A DNA stretch of 64,000 bases from a bacterium (lineage in GTDB: Bacteria > Vulcanimicrobiota > Vulcanimicrobiia > Vulcanimicrobiales > Vulcanimicrobiaceae): the NCBI GenBank assembly GCA_021832345.1, contig JAKBKY010000003.1:62001-126000 (forward strand). The letters run 5' to 3'. This document shows positions 32,646 to 41,501 of this stretch, in pieces (position 1 is the first letter of the stretch; each line of letters begins with the position of its first letter). Both the position numbers and the translations under genes were made by a program. The notes below the pieces were generated by a model. It was not told the DNA's origin. It did not search any database and was given only the letters and a program-made list of their open reading frames with translations.

Positions 32646-32683
32646 GGCGTCAGGCAATCGGCCACCACGCTGCGGCAGAGCGC
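32646..32683. repeat. 38-bp direct repeat, right copy
   Basis: Matches 30607-30644 at 36 of 38 bases. It starts five bases beyond the stop codon of the motE-like gene, so the insertion spared that gene. The two copies stand 2039 bp apart. Confidence 0.85.
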
Positions 32684-32688
32684 GCCGG

Positions 32689-33327
32689 TTACGGTTTGAT
32701 CGGCGTTCGCTCTTGCGTCAGCACGGCCGCCGACTTCGGCGGCAGCGCATCGAGAATCGGCCCAACCGCATCCGGCGACATCGCGGCAAAGACCTGTGCC
32801 ACGTAACTGGGCGGCAGACGTTCGATGACCTTCGCCGCCTTCGACGGATCCATCGCCGCCCAGTCGGACGCGATGCGGGAGATCGCGGCGCTCGGTGCGA
32901 CGCCGGCACCGGTCAACGATGCCCCGGCCGCAAACGGATTGCTTGAGGCGGCAGGGGCCGGCATCGCGCCGGCCTTCCGTGTCGTTACCCGTTGCTGCGA
33001 GGCTCGGCCCAGTTGCGTCTGCAGGTGCGCTATCTCGCTCGTTTGCTTGGTGAGCTGCCCCTGCGCCGTCGCCAGTTGCTTTTTCAGCGTCAAGACTTGA
33101 CGATTGCGCGCGGTGATCACGCGATTCTGCGCGGCGAAATGGAAGGGCTTGGCGACCGTTGAGAACGCATTCCCGATCGAAGTCGCCACCGGCTTGAGCG
33201 GCCCCCTGACGATCACCGCACGCGACGGAGGCCACCAGAGCACGGCGATGACCAAGGCCAGTAGAACGGTGGGCACGACGAACGGGCCGATACGCAGCCG
33301 TTTCCGTCGCCGGCGCGTGACGATCAC
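32689..33327 (-). CDS. MotE-like flagellar protein (MgtE N-domain type)
   Basis: A 212-residue protein: basic N-terminus, one membrane helix (FVVPTVLLALVIAVLWW), a coiled coil (about 70-110, LKKQLATAQGQLTKQTSEIAHLQTQL), a linker, and a C-terminal helical repeat AMDPSKAAKVIERLPPSYVAQVFAAMSPDAVGPILDALPP. The last part is the MgtE intracellular N-domain pattern, known from MotE-type proteins beside fliJ in flagellar operons, where MotE acts as a chaperone for stators. Start is a GTG with GGAGG six bases upstream; it overlaps the fliJ stop (GTGA). Confidence 0.85.
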   Translation of the reverse strand: MIVTRRRRKRLRIGPFVVPTVLLALVIAVLWWPPSRAVIVRGPLKPVATSIGNAFSTVAKPFHFAAQNRVITARNRQVLTLKKQLATAQGQLTKQTSEIAHLQTQLGRASQQRVTTRKAGAMPAPAASSNPFAAGASLTGAGVAPSAAISRIASDWAAMDPSKAAKVIERLPPSYVAQVFAAMSPDAVGPILDALPPKSAAVLTQERTPIKP

Positions 33328-33785
33328 AGCGATCCTCCAACATGGTGAAGCGAACGAACATAGCGCCGGGCATCGCCGTCATCGAGATCGCGTTGTTCGA
33401 TACGCAACTCCTCCACGCGAAAGAGCTCTCGGCGATGCTCCTTGAGCTTTTCGACGACTTTGCGGCCTTTACTCGCTTGAACCAGCTCTTGGCGAGCGCA
33501 CTCGGTCAGGACCCGTCGCTCCGAGACGACCCGCATCTGCAGGTCGATCGCACGATCCAAGAATCCCAAATGCGCATAGTGCAACCGCAAGTCGTCGATC
33601 GTCAACGACCGGTGCTCGTGCCGAAGCGTCTGCGCATGGTCGCGAAACTCTCCATCCAAGCGCGTTAACTCCGCTTGAGCCGCTTCGAGTTCTCGGCGCC
33701 GAGCGGCATGCACCTGCTGTTGCTGCTCTTCGACGCGCTTACGTGCCAGAAGCACCGGCTCAAGTCGAAAGACGAACTTGCCCAT
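33324..33785 (-). CDS. fliJ: Flagellar export chaperone FliJ
   Basis: A 153-residue, almost wholly coiled-coil protein starting GKFVFRLEPVLLARKRVEEQ, the FliJ signature, with heptad-like Leu/Arg/Glu repeats throughout. FliJ inserts into the FliI hexamer and activates the export gate. The ATG at 33785 overlaps the fliI stop (TGATG); a GTG one codon earlier is also possible. Position after fliI is canonical. Confidence 0.92.
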   Translation of the reverse strand: MGKFVFRLEPVLLARKRVEEQQQQVHAARRRELEAAQAELTRLDGEFRDHAQTLRHEHRSLTIDDLRLHYAHLGFLDRAIDLQMRVVSERRVLTECARQELVQASKGRKVVEKLKEHRRELFRVEELRIEQRDLDDGDARRYVRSLHHVGGSL

Positions 33786-35110
33786 CACGCCACGCTCATC
33801 AGGGAGGCGAGCGACTCGGGGTAGGACGACGTTTCGTAGATCCCTTGGCGTAGATAGTGGCGGATCGCTTCAATCTTCGAGAGCGCCAGATCCACGCGGG
33901 GATTGCTGCCGGAGACGTAGGCCCCGATGTTGACGAGATCTTCGGCGTCGCGATAGGTCGCCAGGATGTCGCGAACCGCCGAGGCCGCCGAGGCATGGTT
34001 GGCGTCCACCACGTCGGGCATCACGCGGCTGACGCTCTCCAAGATATCGATCGCCGGGTAGTGATTGGCCGAGGCAAGCTTGCGCGAAAGGACGATGTGG
34101 CCGTCGAGGATCGAGCGTACGGCGTCTGAGACCGGCTCGTTCATGTCATCGCCGTCCACCAGCACCGCGAAGAGCCCGGTGATCGTGCCGCGGTCCGAGG
34201 TGCCGGCCCGTTCCAAGAGCTTCGGCAACGTCGCGAAAACCGAGGGCGTATAGCCACGCGTCGTCGTGGGCTCGCCGATCGCCAAGCCGACCTCACGTTG
34301 CGCCATGGCAAAGCGCGTCACGGAATCCATCATGAACATCACATCGAGGCCCTGATCCCGGAAATACTCGGCGACCGTCATCGCCACGAAGGCCGCCTTG
34401 ATCCGTACGAGAGCAGGCTGATCGCTCGTTGAGACGATGACCACGCTGCGGCGTAACCCTTCTTCTCCAAGATCGCGTTCGATAAAGTCGCGCACCTCTT
34501 TGCCTCGCTCACCGACGAGCGCAATGACATTCACATCTGCGGAGGTATTCCGCGCGATCATCCCAAGGATCGTCGACTTGCCCACGCCGCTTCCGGCGAA
34601 GATGCCGGCACGCTGACCCTTGCCGCACGTGAGCAGACCGTCGATCGCCCGGATACCGAGCGCAATCGGCTCCGTGATGCGCCGGCGCGACAACGGCGAG
34701 GGCGGAATCGCCAGCACCGGGCAACGACGCTCCGAGAAGATGCGTCCCTTCCCGTCCATGGGATGACCGACACCATCGAGGATGCGCCCCAACAGTTGGT
34801 CGGTGACGCCGATCTCCAGCGGCACCCCTAACGCGACCACGTCACTGCCGGCACCGATGCCGGCCAGCTCCCCCAGCGGCATGATCAACACTTTATTATC
34901 GCGGAAGCCGACGACTTCGGCCAGAACCGGCTCAACGTTGCGGCGATAGGAGATGCGGCAGGTTTCACCGATCGCCATATTGGGGCCGAGGCTCTCGATG
35001 AGCACCCCGATGACCTGCCGCACTTTGCCGTTCTGGCGCATGAGGTCGGCGGCTCGCAGCGCGTCGATATAGGGTTGCGCTTGAAAGACGGGCAGTTCTT
35101 CGGTGGTCAC
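33785..35110 (-). CDS. fliI: Flagellum-specific ATPase FliI
   Basis: A 441-residue F1-beta-like ATPase: Walker A AGSGVGKST at residues 172-180, the GERGKEVRDF segment near 203-212, Walker B in LDVMFMMDSVTRFA near 255, and the GRGY-type TTRGYTPSVFATLPKLLER stretch. It powers delivery of export substrates. It follows fliH by 5 bases and overlaps fliJ. Confidence 0.97.
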   Translation of the reverse strand: MTTEELPVFQAQPYIDALRAADLMRQNGKVRQVIGVLIESLGPNMAIGETCRISYRRNVEPVLAEVVGFRDNKVLIMPLGELAGIGAGSDVVALGVPLEIGVTDQLLGRILDGVGHPMDGKGRIFSERRCPVLAIPPSPLSRRRITEPIALGIRAIDGLLTCGKGQRAGIFAGSGVGKSTILGMIARNTSADVNVIALVGERGKEVRDFIERDLGEEGLRRSVVIVSTSDQPALVRIKAAFVAMTVAEYFRDQGLDVMFMMDSVTRFAMAQREVGLAIGEPTTTRGYTPSVFATLPKLLERAGTSDRGTITGLFAVLVDGDDMNEPVSDAVRSILDGHIVLSRKLASANHYPAIDILESVSRVMPDVVDANHASAASAVRDILATYRDAEDLVNIGAYVSGSNPRVDLALSKIEAIRHYLRQGIYETSSYPESLASLMSVA

Positions 35111-35115
35111 GGCGT

Positions 35116-35970
35116 CTAACTCGCCTGCGCGGGCGGGCGCAACACGGCCTCCTCGCTCGAAGGCTGGATTGAGATCGCATCATCAACGTGCAAGGCGCGC
35201 CGGGCCTCCCGCAGTTGGGTTGCAATCTTGGCATCGATGGTTCCGGAATCCGTTTCAATCACGACGCCGCCGCGGTCCACCCGTTGATCTTCCACGATAC
35301 GCAAGCGCTCGATATCGTGATCCGCCAGCAATGAGTCGCGGTGCCCTCGCATGGTTTCGAGGTCTGCGGGACTCACGCGCACGGTGACGGCCTCACGCGC
35401 CAACAGGCGCGTAATCGCGCTGCGTACGTTCTCCACCACGATCTCCGGCTCAACGCTGATCTGGCGATGCACCACGCGTTCTGCTACGGCAAGCGCGAGT
35501 TTCACGATCTCCGGCTCAGCACTCTCGACGATCTTGTGGCGCTCCTGACGAGCCATATCGACGAGCCCACGCATCGTAACGATCATCTCGTTCATCTGCG
35601 CGTCGGCAACGGCCAGACCATCGTGTTCGCCCTGAGCGAATCCACGCTCGCGCGCGTCCGCCTCTAGCGCAGAGACCCGTCGCTCGGCATCCGTGAGCAA
35701 CGATAGGGAACGCTCACGCGCGTCATCGATGAGCGCCTGCGCCTGCATTTCAGCCGAATCGATCAGTGCGCGCGCTTGCCGGGCAACCACCTCCGCATCG
35801 AGCGGCGGTTGCACCGGCGGGCGCAAGGTCGGCTCCGCCGTTTGCGCCACGAAAGCGGGATCGTCGTCGAAGCGATCCGGCAACAATCGGACCTCCTCGA
35901 AGAGAAACTCCGGAACTTGAATCTGATAACGTTCCTGCGCAAGCCGGGAAAAGCGAACGATCTTTCCCAT
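35116..35970 (-). CDS. fliH: Flagellar assembly protein FliH
   Basis: A 284-residue FliH. The middle is a long helix with a repetitive ALIDSAEMQAQALIDDARERS pattern; the C-terminal domain contains LALAVAERVVHRQISVEPEIVVENVRSAI and RVSPADLETMRGHRDSLL, the FliH/YscL stalk fold. It regulates FliI and anchors it to the C-ring. The C-terminal 30 residues are variable. It lies between fliG (6 bases) and fliI (5 bases). Confidence 0.93.
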   Translation of the reverse strand: MGKIVRFSRLAQERYQIQVPEFLFEEVRLLPDRFDDDPAFVAQTAEPTLRPPVQPPLDAEVVARQARALIDSAEMQAQALIDDARERSLSLLTDAERRVSALEADARERGFAQGEHDGLAVADAQMNEMIVTMRGLVDMARQERHKIVESAEPEIVKLALAVAERVVHRQISVEPEIVVENVRSAITRLLAREAVTVRVSPADLETMRGHRDSLLADHDIERLRIVEDQRVDRGGVVIETDSGTIDAKIATQLREARRALHVDDAISIQPSSEEAVLRPPAQAS

Positions 35971-35976
35971 GGCGAG

Positions 35977-37059
35977 TTAGACGAGGCGCTCGTCGCGGGC
36001 ACCGCGTGCAATGATGATCTGCCCGTTCTCTTCCAGCGTTCGAATCACGTCGACGATGGCCTGCTGCGCCTTGCCGACCTCACGCATCCGAACCGGCCCG
36101 AGCAACTCGATCTCTTCACGCAGCATCGTCGATGCGCGCGAGGACATGTTCTTATATACGCGGGTGAGGAGTTCTTCGTTGGCAATTTTGAGTGCCAGTG
36201 CGAGGTCCTTGCCGTCGACCTCCTTGAGGATGCGCTGGATCGAACGATCGTCGAGGTTGACGATATCTTCGAAGACGAAGAGCAGATTCTTGACCTCTTG
36301 CGCGAGTTCCGGATCGCGCTTGGCCAGCCCGTCGAGGATGTTCTTCTCCGTTTCGCGATCCACGAAGTTCATGACATTCGCGAGCGACTGCACGCCGCCG
36401 GCCTTGGCAAAATCGGCTCCGCTCACCAGCAACCGGCGCCCAAGCAACTCGTCGAGCTGCTCGAGCACCTCCGGTGCGGTCTTCTGTAAGATAGCGATAC
36501 GCATGGCCACCTCGGCTTGCAACTCCGGCGGTAAAGCTGAGATCACCGCGCCGGCCTGTTCTGCCGCCATGTATACCAAGATCAACGCAATCGTCTGTGG
36601 ATGTTCGTCCTGAATAAACTGCAGAAGTTGGGCGGGTTCGGTCTTCTTAATCAGTTCGAGTGGGTTGCCATGCTTGAGCGCGGCGAACAGCCGGCTCGTC
36701 ATGTCGTCGGCTTGCCCGGCGCCAAACGAGCGTTCAAGAATCTCCTTGGCGTACTCGATACCGCCTTCGTTGATATACTTCAGGGCAATCGCTCGCTGGT
36801 ACGCCTCTTGAATGACCGCGTCGCGCTTGTCGATGGAAACGGTGGTAATCTTTGCAATCTCGAGGACGATGCGTTCGACTTCGTCTTGACGCAGAAATTT
36901 AAAGATCGTCGCCGATAGCTCAAGGCCCAGCGTAATAATGAGAATCGCCGCCTTCTCCGGCCCGGAGACCTCGACGTCCGACGGCTCGTACCCCGTCTCA
37001 AAAGGCGTTGCAATCTCAACGCCCGCGAGGTTGACGATCGGCGACTCCACTAGCGGCAC
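35977..37059 (-). CDS. fliG: Flagellar motor switch protein FliG
   Basis: A 360-residue FliG. It has a variable N-terminal extension of about 28 residues, the FliF-binding domain starting GPEKAAILIITLGLELSATIFKFL, the EHPQTIALILVYMAAEQAGAVISALPPELQAEVAMRIA middle domain, and the C-terminal torque domain with VFEDIVNLDDRSIQRILKEVDGKDLALALK, including the charged residues that contact MotA. It couples stator movement to the rotor. Confidence 0.97.
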   Translation of the reverse strand: MPLVESPIVNLAGVEIATPFETGYEPSDVEVSGPEKAAILIITLGLELSATIFKFLRQDEVERIVLEIAKITTVSIDKRDAVIQEAYQRAIALKYINEGGIEYAKEILERSFGAGQADDMTSRLFAALKHGNPLELIKKTEPAQLLQFIQDEHPQTIALILVYMAAEQAGAVISALPPELQAEVAMRIAILQKTAPEVLEQLDELLGRRLLVSGADFAKAGGVQSLANVMNFVDRETEKNILDGLAKRDPELAQEVKNLLFVFEDIVNLDDRSIQRILKEVDGKDLALALKIANEELLTRVYKNMSSRASTMLREEIELLGPVRMREVGKAQQAIVDVIRTLEENGQIIIARGARDERLV

Positions 37060-37078
37060 CCCGCCGAGCTGCGCACGT

Positions 37079-38737
37079 TCATTCGGCCAACCACAGCTTC
37101 ACCAGCTTGCCGATGCTCTCGGGGTTCTCTTGCGCGACCGTGGTGACGTATTCGATCATCTGCTCGCGCGTGAGGTCCGCTGCAGAACGGATCGGCGCCG
37201 TCAAACCCGGCGCACCGTCGAGCATCGGGTGCTCCTCAAACGGCGGCAACTCGTCGGTGAGCGAAGAATCGAAGGAGGGCAGCTCTGCCGACGGACGCCA
37301 ACGCGACCGCGAGCTGCGCGAAACCAGCAACCCGACGAACGCAAGCCCGGCAACACCCAAGAGTGCCAGCAGCGCCCAGAGCGGAACGCCGAGGACGGTC
37401 GTCGTCGGGGCGACCGCCGCCGGAGCGGAGAGCGCCGGATTGAAGGGGATCGCTTCGACGGAGATCTGGTCTCCCTGCGCGAGATTGAGCCCCGCTGCCG
37501 CAATGACCGCCGCGCGGATCTGCGCGACGTTTACGGGAGTCAGTTGATACGGCACTCCCAGCTTGCCGGCAACCGTAGAGGTCGGCGAAGAGTTGACCAA
37601 GACCGCCACGCTGGTCTGCAAGACCTTGCCCGGTGCGTCGATATGCTTGATCTTGTTGACCGAAATATCGTAGTTGCTCGTGGTCTTCGACTTATTATAC
37701 CGCCCGCGTGTCGGTGCGGCCGCCAGCGCCTGGTAGGTCCCGATATTGCTCGTCGTGCCGGGCACGCCGACGGCGCCCTTTAGCGCAGGCTGCGTGCCGG
37801 TATACGCTTCGCGCTGAGTCTGAGAGGAGAGCACAGTTCCCTGCGGCGCGTAGATCTTGCTGCTCACCGAGTTAGCATCGAAGTTCATCTTCGTTGACAC
37901 ACGCGCAACGGCACGGTGCGGGCCAAGCGTATCGTCGAGCATGGATTGAATGCTCTGCTGCAGGCTCGCTTCGTAACGCTCCTTGGCCAGGAGTTGTTCT
38001 TGCGTGAGATTGAGCGCACTGGTCGACGAGGATCCGGAGTTGCTGATGCTCCCGCCCGAAGGCAGTAAGATATTGCCGTTCTGGTCGATGATCGTGACGT
38101 TGATCGGTTTGAGGCCGGCCACGGCGCCTGCGACCAGCATCGTGATACCGCGCACCTGCCTGCTGCTCAACCGTTGACCGGGCTTGGTGGTGATCGCAAT
38201 CGACGCCGTTGCGGGCTCCTGCGTATTTGAGTATAAGGACTGGCTCGGCGTCGCAATATGCACCCGTGAAGCCTGCACCGGCGAGAGGCCATCGATGGTT
38301 CGCTCGAGTTCGCCTTGGATCGCGCGCGTCTTATCGATGCGCTCTTGGAAGCGCGTCATGCCGAAGTTTGTCTTATCGAAGAGCTCGTAGCCGACGATTC
38401 CGCCGCTCACAACGCCCGAACCCGCGATGGCGACCCGCTCTTGGGCCAACTGCGGCTCCGGCACGAAGATCGTCTTGCCGCTGGCGGAGAGACGAAACGG
38501 GACCTTGTCTTGCTGGAGGTGGGCGATCACCTTCGACGCGTCACTTGAGGTGAGGTTCGAGAAGAGAACGCCGTAGGTGGGGCCACGCCCGAAGTAGAGG
38601 TAGCCGAGCCCAGCCAGTGCGAGGACGAGAACCGACAGACCCGTGCCGGCGATCATTCGCCCTTGACGGGTTTGGCGTTGCCAGAGCATAGTGACGCGAC
38701 CAGCCAGGTCGTTCCAAGTCGATGCGACGCGATCCAT
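37079..38737 (-). CDS. fliF: Flagellar MS-ring protein FliF
   Basis: A 552-residue MS-ring protein with a first membrane helix (GTGLSVLVLALAGLGYLYFG), the YscJ-like domain with VLFSNLTSSDASKVIAHLQQDKVPFRLS, SRVHIATPSQSLY and the ring-building motif domains, a second membrane helix near 460 (VPLWALLALLGVAGLAFVGLLV) and a C-terminal FliG-binding tail (NPESIGKLVKLWLAE). It is the first gene of the minus-strand flagellar run; the 189-base gap upstream should hold the operon promoter. No clear Shine-Dalgarno precedes the ATG. Confidence 0.97.
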   Translation of the reverse strand: MDRVASTWNDLAGRVTMLWQRQTRQGRMIAGTGLSVLVLALAGLGYLYFGRGPTYGVLFSNLTSSDASKVIAHLQQDKVPFRLSASGKTIFVPEPQLAQERVAIAGSGVVSGGIVGYELFDKTNFGMTRFQERIDKTRAIQGELERTIDGLSPVQASRVHIATPSQSLYSNTQEPATASIAITTKPGQRLSSRQVRGITMLVAGAVAGLKPINVTIIDQNGNILLPSGGSISNSGSSSTSALNLTQEQLLAKERYEASLQQSIQSMLDDTLGPHRAVARVSTKMNFDANSVSSKIYAPQGTVLSSQTQREAYTGTQPALKGAVGVPGTTSNIGTYQALAAAPTRGRYNKSKTTSNYDISVNKIKHIDAPGKVLQTSVAVLVNSSPTSTVAGKLGVPYQLTPVNVAQIRAAVIAAAGLNLAQGDQISVEAIPFNPALSAPAAVAPTTTVLGVPLWALLALLGVAGLAFVGLLVSRSSRSRWRPSAELPSFDSSLTDELPPFEEHPMLDGAPGLTAPIRSAADLTREQMIEYVTTVAQENPESIGKLVKLWLAE

Positions 38738-38867
38738 GTACTTTTATTCTAGAACCTCGCTCCACGCCGACCCTGGCCGTAATCCATCGAGCCTCCATGC
38801 GCGACGGTAATAACCTGAACCGATCGGGATGATCCGAGGGGCTCACTATACATCGGTATCGGACGGG

Positions 38868-38876
38868 TTATCCACA
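38868..38876. promoter_or_regulatory. Consensus-like DnaA box in the purA-fliF gap
   Basis: TTATCCACA, the exact classical 9-mer, lies in the 189-base gap between fliF and purA. A single exact copy can occur by chance in 64 kb. The gap also holds TATAGT on the minus strand (38845-38850), a possible -10 element for fliF, but no good -35 partner is seen. Confidence 0.3.
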
Positions 38877-38926
38877 GATATGAGGGCGTTCCTCCCATTG
38901 ACTCCATTCGAGGCGAAACTTGACGC

Positions 38927-40177
38927 TCATCGAGCAATCTGCGAACGTTCGGGGCCCACGGAGACCGCTTCGATCGGAACCCCCATCAAGCTCTCCAAGC
39001 GAGCCACGTAGCGGCGAGCGTTGCTCGGCAAGTCGGCGATCCGGCTGACGCCGCCGATCGATTCGGTCCAGCCCGGCATCTCTTCTACTTCAATGTCGAG
39101 ATCCGGCGAGCCGGCAAGCGAGAACTCGACCGACGCGCCCCCGCGCCGGTAGCCCGTAACGATAGCGAGGCGATCGAATCCGGAGAGCACATCGAGCTTG
39201 GTGAGCACAACGGCACCGAGACCGTTGAGGCGCACGGCGTAGCGCGCAGCCACAGCATCGAACCAGCCGCATCGGCGCGGTCGCCCGGTCACCGTACCGA
39301 ACTCGCCGCCCGCCACCCGCAGACGCTCGCCCCGCGCATCGCCAAGCTCTGAAGGGAACGGCCCCGCGCCCACCCGTGTGCAATAGGCTTTGGCGATTCC
39401 CGTTACCCGTCCGACCGCCGTCGGTCCCACGCCGAGACCGGTGCAGACGCCACCGGCCAGCGTGTGCGAGCTGGTCACGTAAGGATATGTGCCGTAGCCG
39501 ACGTCAAGCAACGTTCCCTGCGCACCCTCGGCGAGTACGCGCTCGCCGCGTTCTAGGCGCTCGTGCAAGTAGCTCACCCCGTCCACCAGATACGGGGCCA
39601 GGCGCTCTCCGGCGGCGCGCAGAGCGGCAAGCGTACTCGCCGCGTCCACATCGACATCCACGCCGCAAGCCCGGCCGAGAGCCACGTTCGCCTCGACTCG
39701 GGCGGCAAGCACCTCGGGATGCAGGAGGTCCCCTGCCGGAATACCGCTGCGCGCTACGCGATCGACGTAGGCCGGGCCGATCCCGCGTCCCGTCGTCCCC
39801 AACGCCTGCTGCCCACGAGCGATCTCAGCGGCGCGGTCGCGCGCAGCGTGCGAAGGCAGGACCAGGTGCGCGCGATCGGAGAGCTTGACCCGGCGAACGT
39901 CCACGCCGACAGCCGAGAGCGCATCGAGTTCGCGCAGCAAGCCATGGGGATCGACGACCGTCCCACCGCCGATGAAGAGCTCGGTCTTGGGGTTGAGCAC
40001 ACCGGACGGGACGATCCGCAAGGCAAGCTTCGTGTCACCGACGACAATCGAGTGCCCGGCATTATCGCCGCCGCCGAAACGCGCCACCACGTCGTAGTCG
40101 ACCGCATACAGATCGACGACGCGACCCTTGCCTTCGTCGCCCCACTGGATACCGACGATAACATCGAGTTTACTCAC
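38927..40177 (-). CDS. purA: Adenylosuccinate synthetase
   Basis: A 416-residue PurA that makes adenylosuccinate from IMP, aspartate and GTP. Signature GIQWGDEGKGRVVD (catalytic Asp14) is followed by FGGGDNAGHS with the catalytic His, GTTGRGIGPAYVDR, AEGAQGTLLDVGYGTYPYVTSS, and a C-terminal GTP site TKLDVLSGFD. Some usual positions are altered (GGGDNAGH rather than QGGNNAGH). Start is a GTG at 40177 with GGAG seven bases upstream, overlapping the upstream gene by 8 bases. The extension to 40231 is a shadow. Confidence 0.94.
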   Translation of the reverse strand: MSKLDVIVGIQWGDEGKGRVVDLYAVDYDVVARFGGGDNAGHSIVVGDTKLALRIVPSGVLNPKTELFIGGGTVVDPHGLLRELDALSAVGVDVRRVKLSDRAHLVLPSHAARDRAAEIARGQQALGTTGRGIGPAYVDRVARSGIPAGDLLHPEVLAARVEANVALGRACGVDVDVDAASTLAALRAAGERLAPYLVDGVSYLHERLERGERVLAEGAQGTLLDVGYGTYPYVTSSHTLAGGVCTGLGVGPTAVGRVTGIAKAYCTRVGAGPFPSELGDARGERLRVAGGEFGTVTGRPRRCGWFDAVAARYAVRLNGLGAVVLTKLDVLSGFDRLAIVTGYRRGGASVEFSLAGSPDLDIEVEEMPGWTESIGGVSRIADLPSNARRYVARLESLMGVPIEAVSVGPERSQIAR

Positions 40178-41501
40178 TGCGAAACTCCAAGCCGTCGGTA
40201 TTACCGAACGGAATCTGCGGGATACCCTCAAACGACGTCATGACAAACTCCGAGAAGAGCGCGTTCGGCCAGCCGAAACTCGGGCGCGTAAACTGCTTAG
40301 GGTCGTTCGGGTTAAAGGATTCGTGCAGCAGGTGATCGCCGGGATCACTTGCCAGAATCTCGGCGAGGACGTTTCGTTTCGCCACATCGCTCCGAGCGGT
40401 CATCCCTTGGATCACGAGTGCCATGGGCCAGATCCAGTGATCCGGAGTATGGTAGCTGCCGATGCCCTGCGCGACTTTGCCGACGTAAAATGACGGGTTA
40501 TCCTGCGAGAGGAGGAACCGGCGCGTGTCCTGATAGTAGGGATCGTTGACGGTCGTGTAGCCAAAATACGGCGCCGCCAGCAGGCTTGGAACGTTGGCAT
40601 CGTCGGTGAGAATGGCGTGTCCCAAACCATCGACTTCGTAGGCGTAGATGTAACCATACTTGGGAACCAGGACCAACCCGTAGGTTTGGATGCCCCGCTG
40701 CACTTCGTTGCGTAGCGCCAGCGCTTCATGCGCAATGATCAGATTGCGATAGACGTTCTTTTCGATGTCGGCCATATCGCCGAGCGCGACGACGGCCATC
40801 ATCTCCGACGGGATCAAGTAGTTGTAGTAGCAGGCGTCATCGGAGGGGCGAAACCCGGTCCAGATCATCCCCGTGTAGCCGACGGGCCGGCCGTGGCCGC
40901 CATCGGGCAGTTCAGGTTCCGTGTAGTGCGAATCCTTATTGTGATTCTGCTCGCGTTGCATGGTCGCGAGGACCTGCTCCATCGCTGCCTCGAAGCTCGG
41001 CGTAAAGATCGAACTATCGCCCGTGGTCTTCCAATAGCTCCAAGCAAACGTCATCGGATATGCCAGCGAATCGAGCTCAAACTTCTGCTCCCACACGCGA
41101 TAATCCAACGTGAATGCGTTGGCATACGGATCGATTTGCAGATACTTCGCCATGCGAGCGATGATCGCGCGTAAGAGTTTACGAACGTCGGGATCCTTCT
41201 TGGCAAAGTAGAGATAGGGGCGCGCCTCGGCGCTTGCGTCGCGCAACCACTCGGCTGGGATATCGCCGGTCTTGACATAGGCCGTTCCGTCGGGCGCATA
41301 TTCGGCAAGCTGGCTCGTATCGAGTAGCGCCGCGCGAAACATCGCTTGCAACTCCGCGTTGTTGCTACGGAAATCTTCGGCCGCACGGGCGACGGACGGC
41401 ACTTGAAGAGCCGGCGCGGCGCTCGGCATCACGCATGCCGCGGCGAGCAGCGCGGCAACGGCGCCGCGAACGAATCTAGACCGGCGAAGCATCGTAAGCA
41501 T
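40170..41501 (-). CDS. Secreted GH125-like glycosidase (DUF1237)
   Basis: About 443 residues. An N-terminal signal sequence (RRSRFVRGAVAALLAAACVM) precedes a domain with the GH125/DUF1237 pattern: DGTAYVKTGDIPAEWLRDASAEARPYL, the FKPD-like KFELDSLAYPMTFAWSYWKTTGD, GMIWTGFRPSDDACYYNYLIPSEMMAVVAL and TPDHWIWPMALVIQGMTA. GH125 enzymes are exo-alpha-1,6-mannosidases, so alpha-mannoside trimming outside the cytoplasm is the likely role. Start is ATG 41501 or 41492, inside the end of the HPRT-like gene. The longer frame to 41708 is a shadow. Confidence 0.85.
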   Translation of the reverse strand: MLTMLRRSRFVRGAVAALLAAACVMPSAAPALQVPSVARAAEDFRSNNAELQAMFRAALLDTSQLAEYAPDGTAYVKTGDIPAEWLRDASAEARPYLYFAKKDPDVRKLLRAIIARMAKYLQIDPYANAFTLDYRVWEQKFELDSLAYPMTFAWSYWKTTGDSSIFTPSFEAAMEQVLATMQREQNHNKDSHYTEPELPDGGHGRPVGYTGMIWTGFRPSDDACYYNYLIPSEMMAVVALGDMADIEKNVYRNLIIAHEALALRNEVQRGIQTYGLVLVPKYGYIYAYEVDGLGHAILTDDANVPSLLAAPYFGYTTVNDPYYQDTRRFLLSQDNPSFYVGKVAQGIGSYHTPDHWIWPMALVIQGMTARSDVAKRNVLAEILASDPGDHLLHESFNPNDPKQFTRPSFGWPNALFSEFVMTSFEGIPQIPFGNTDGLEFRSE

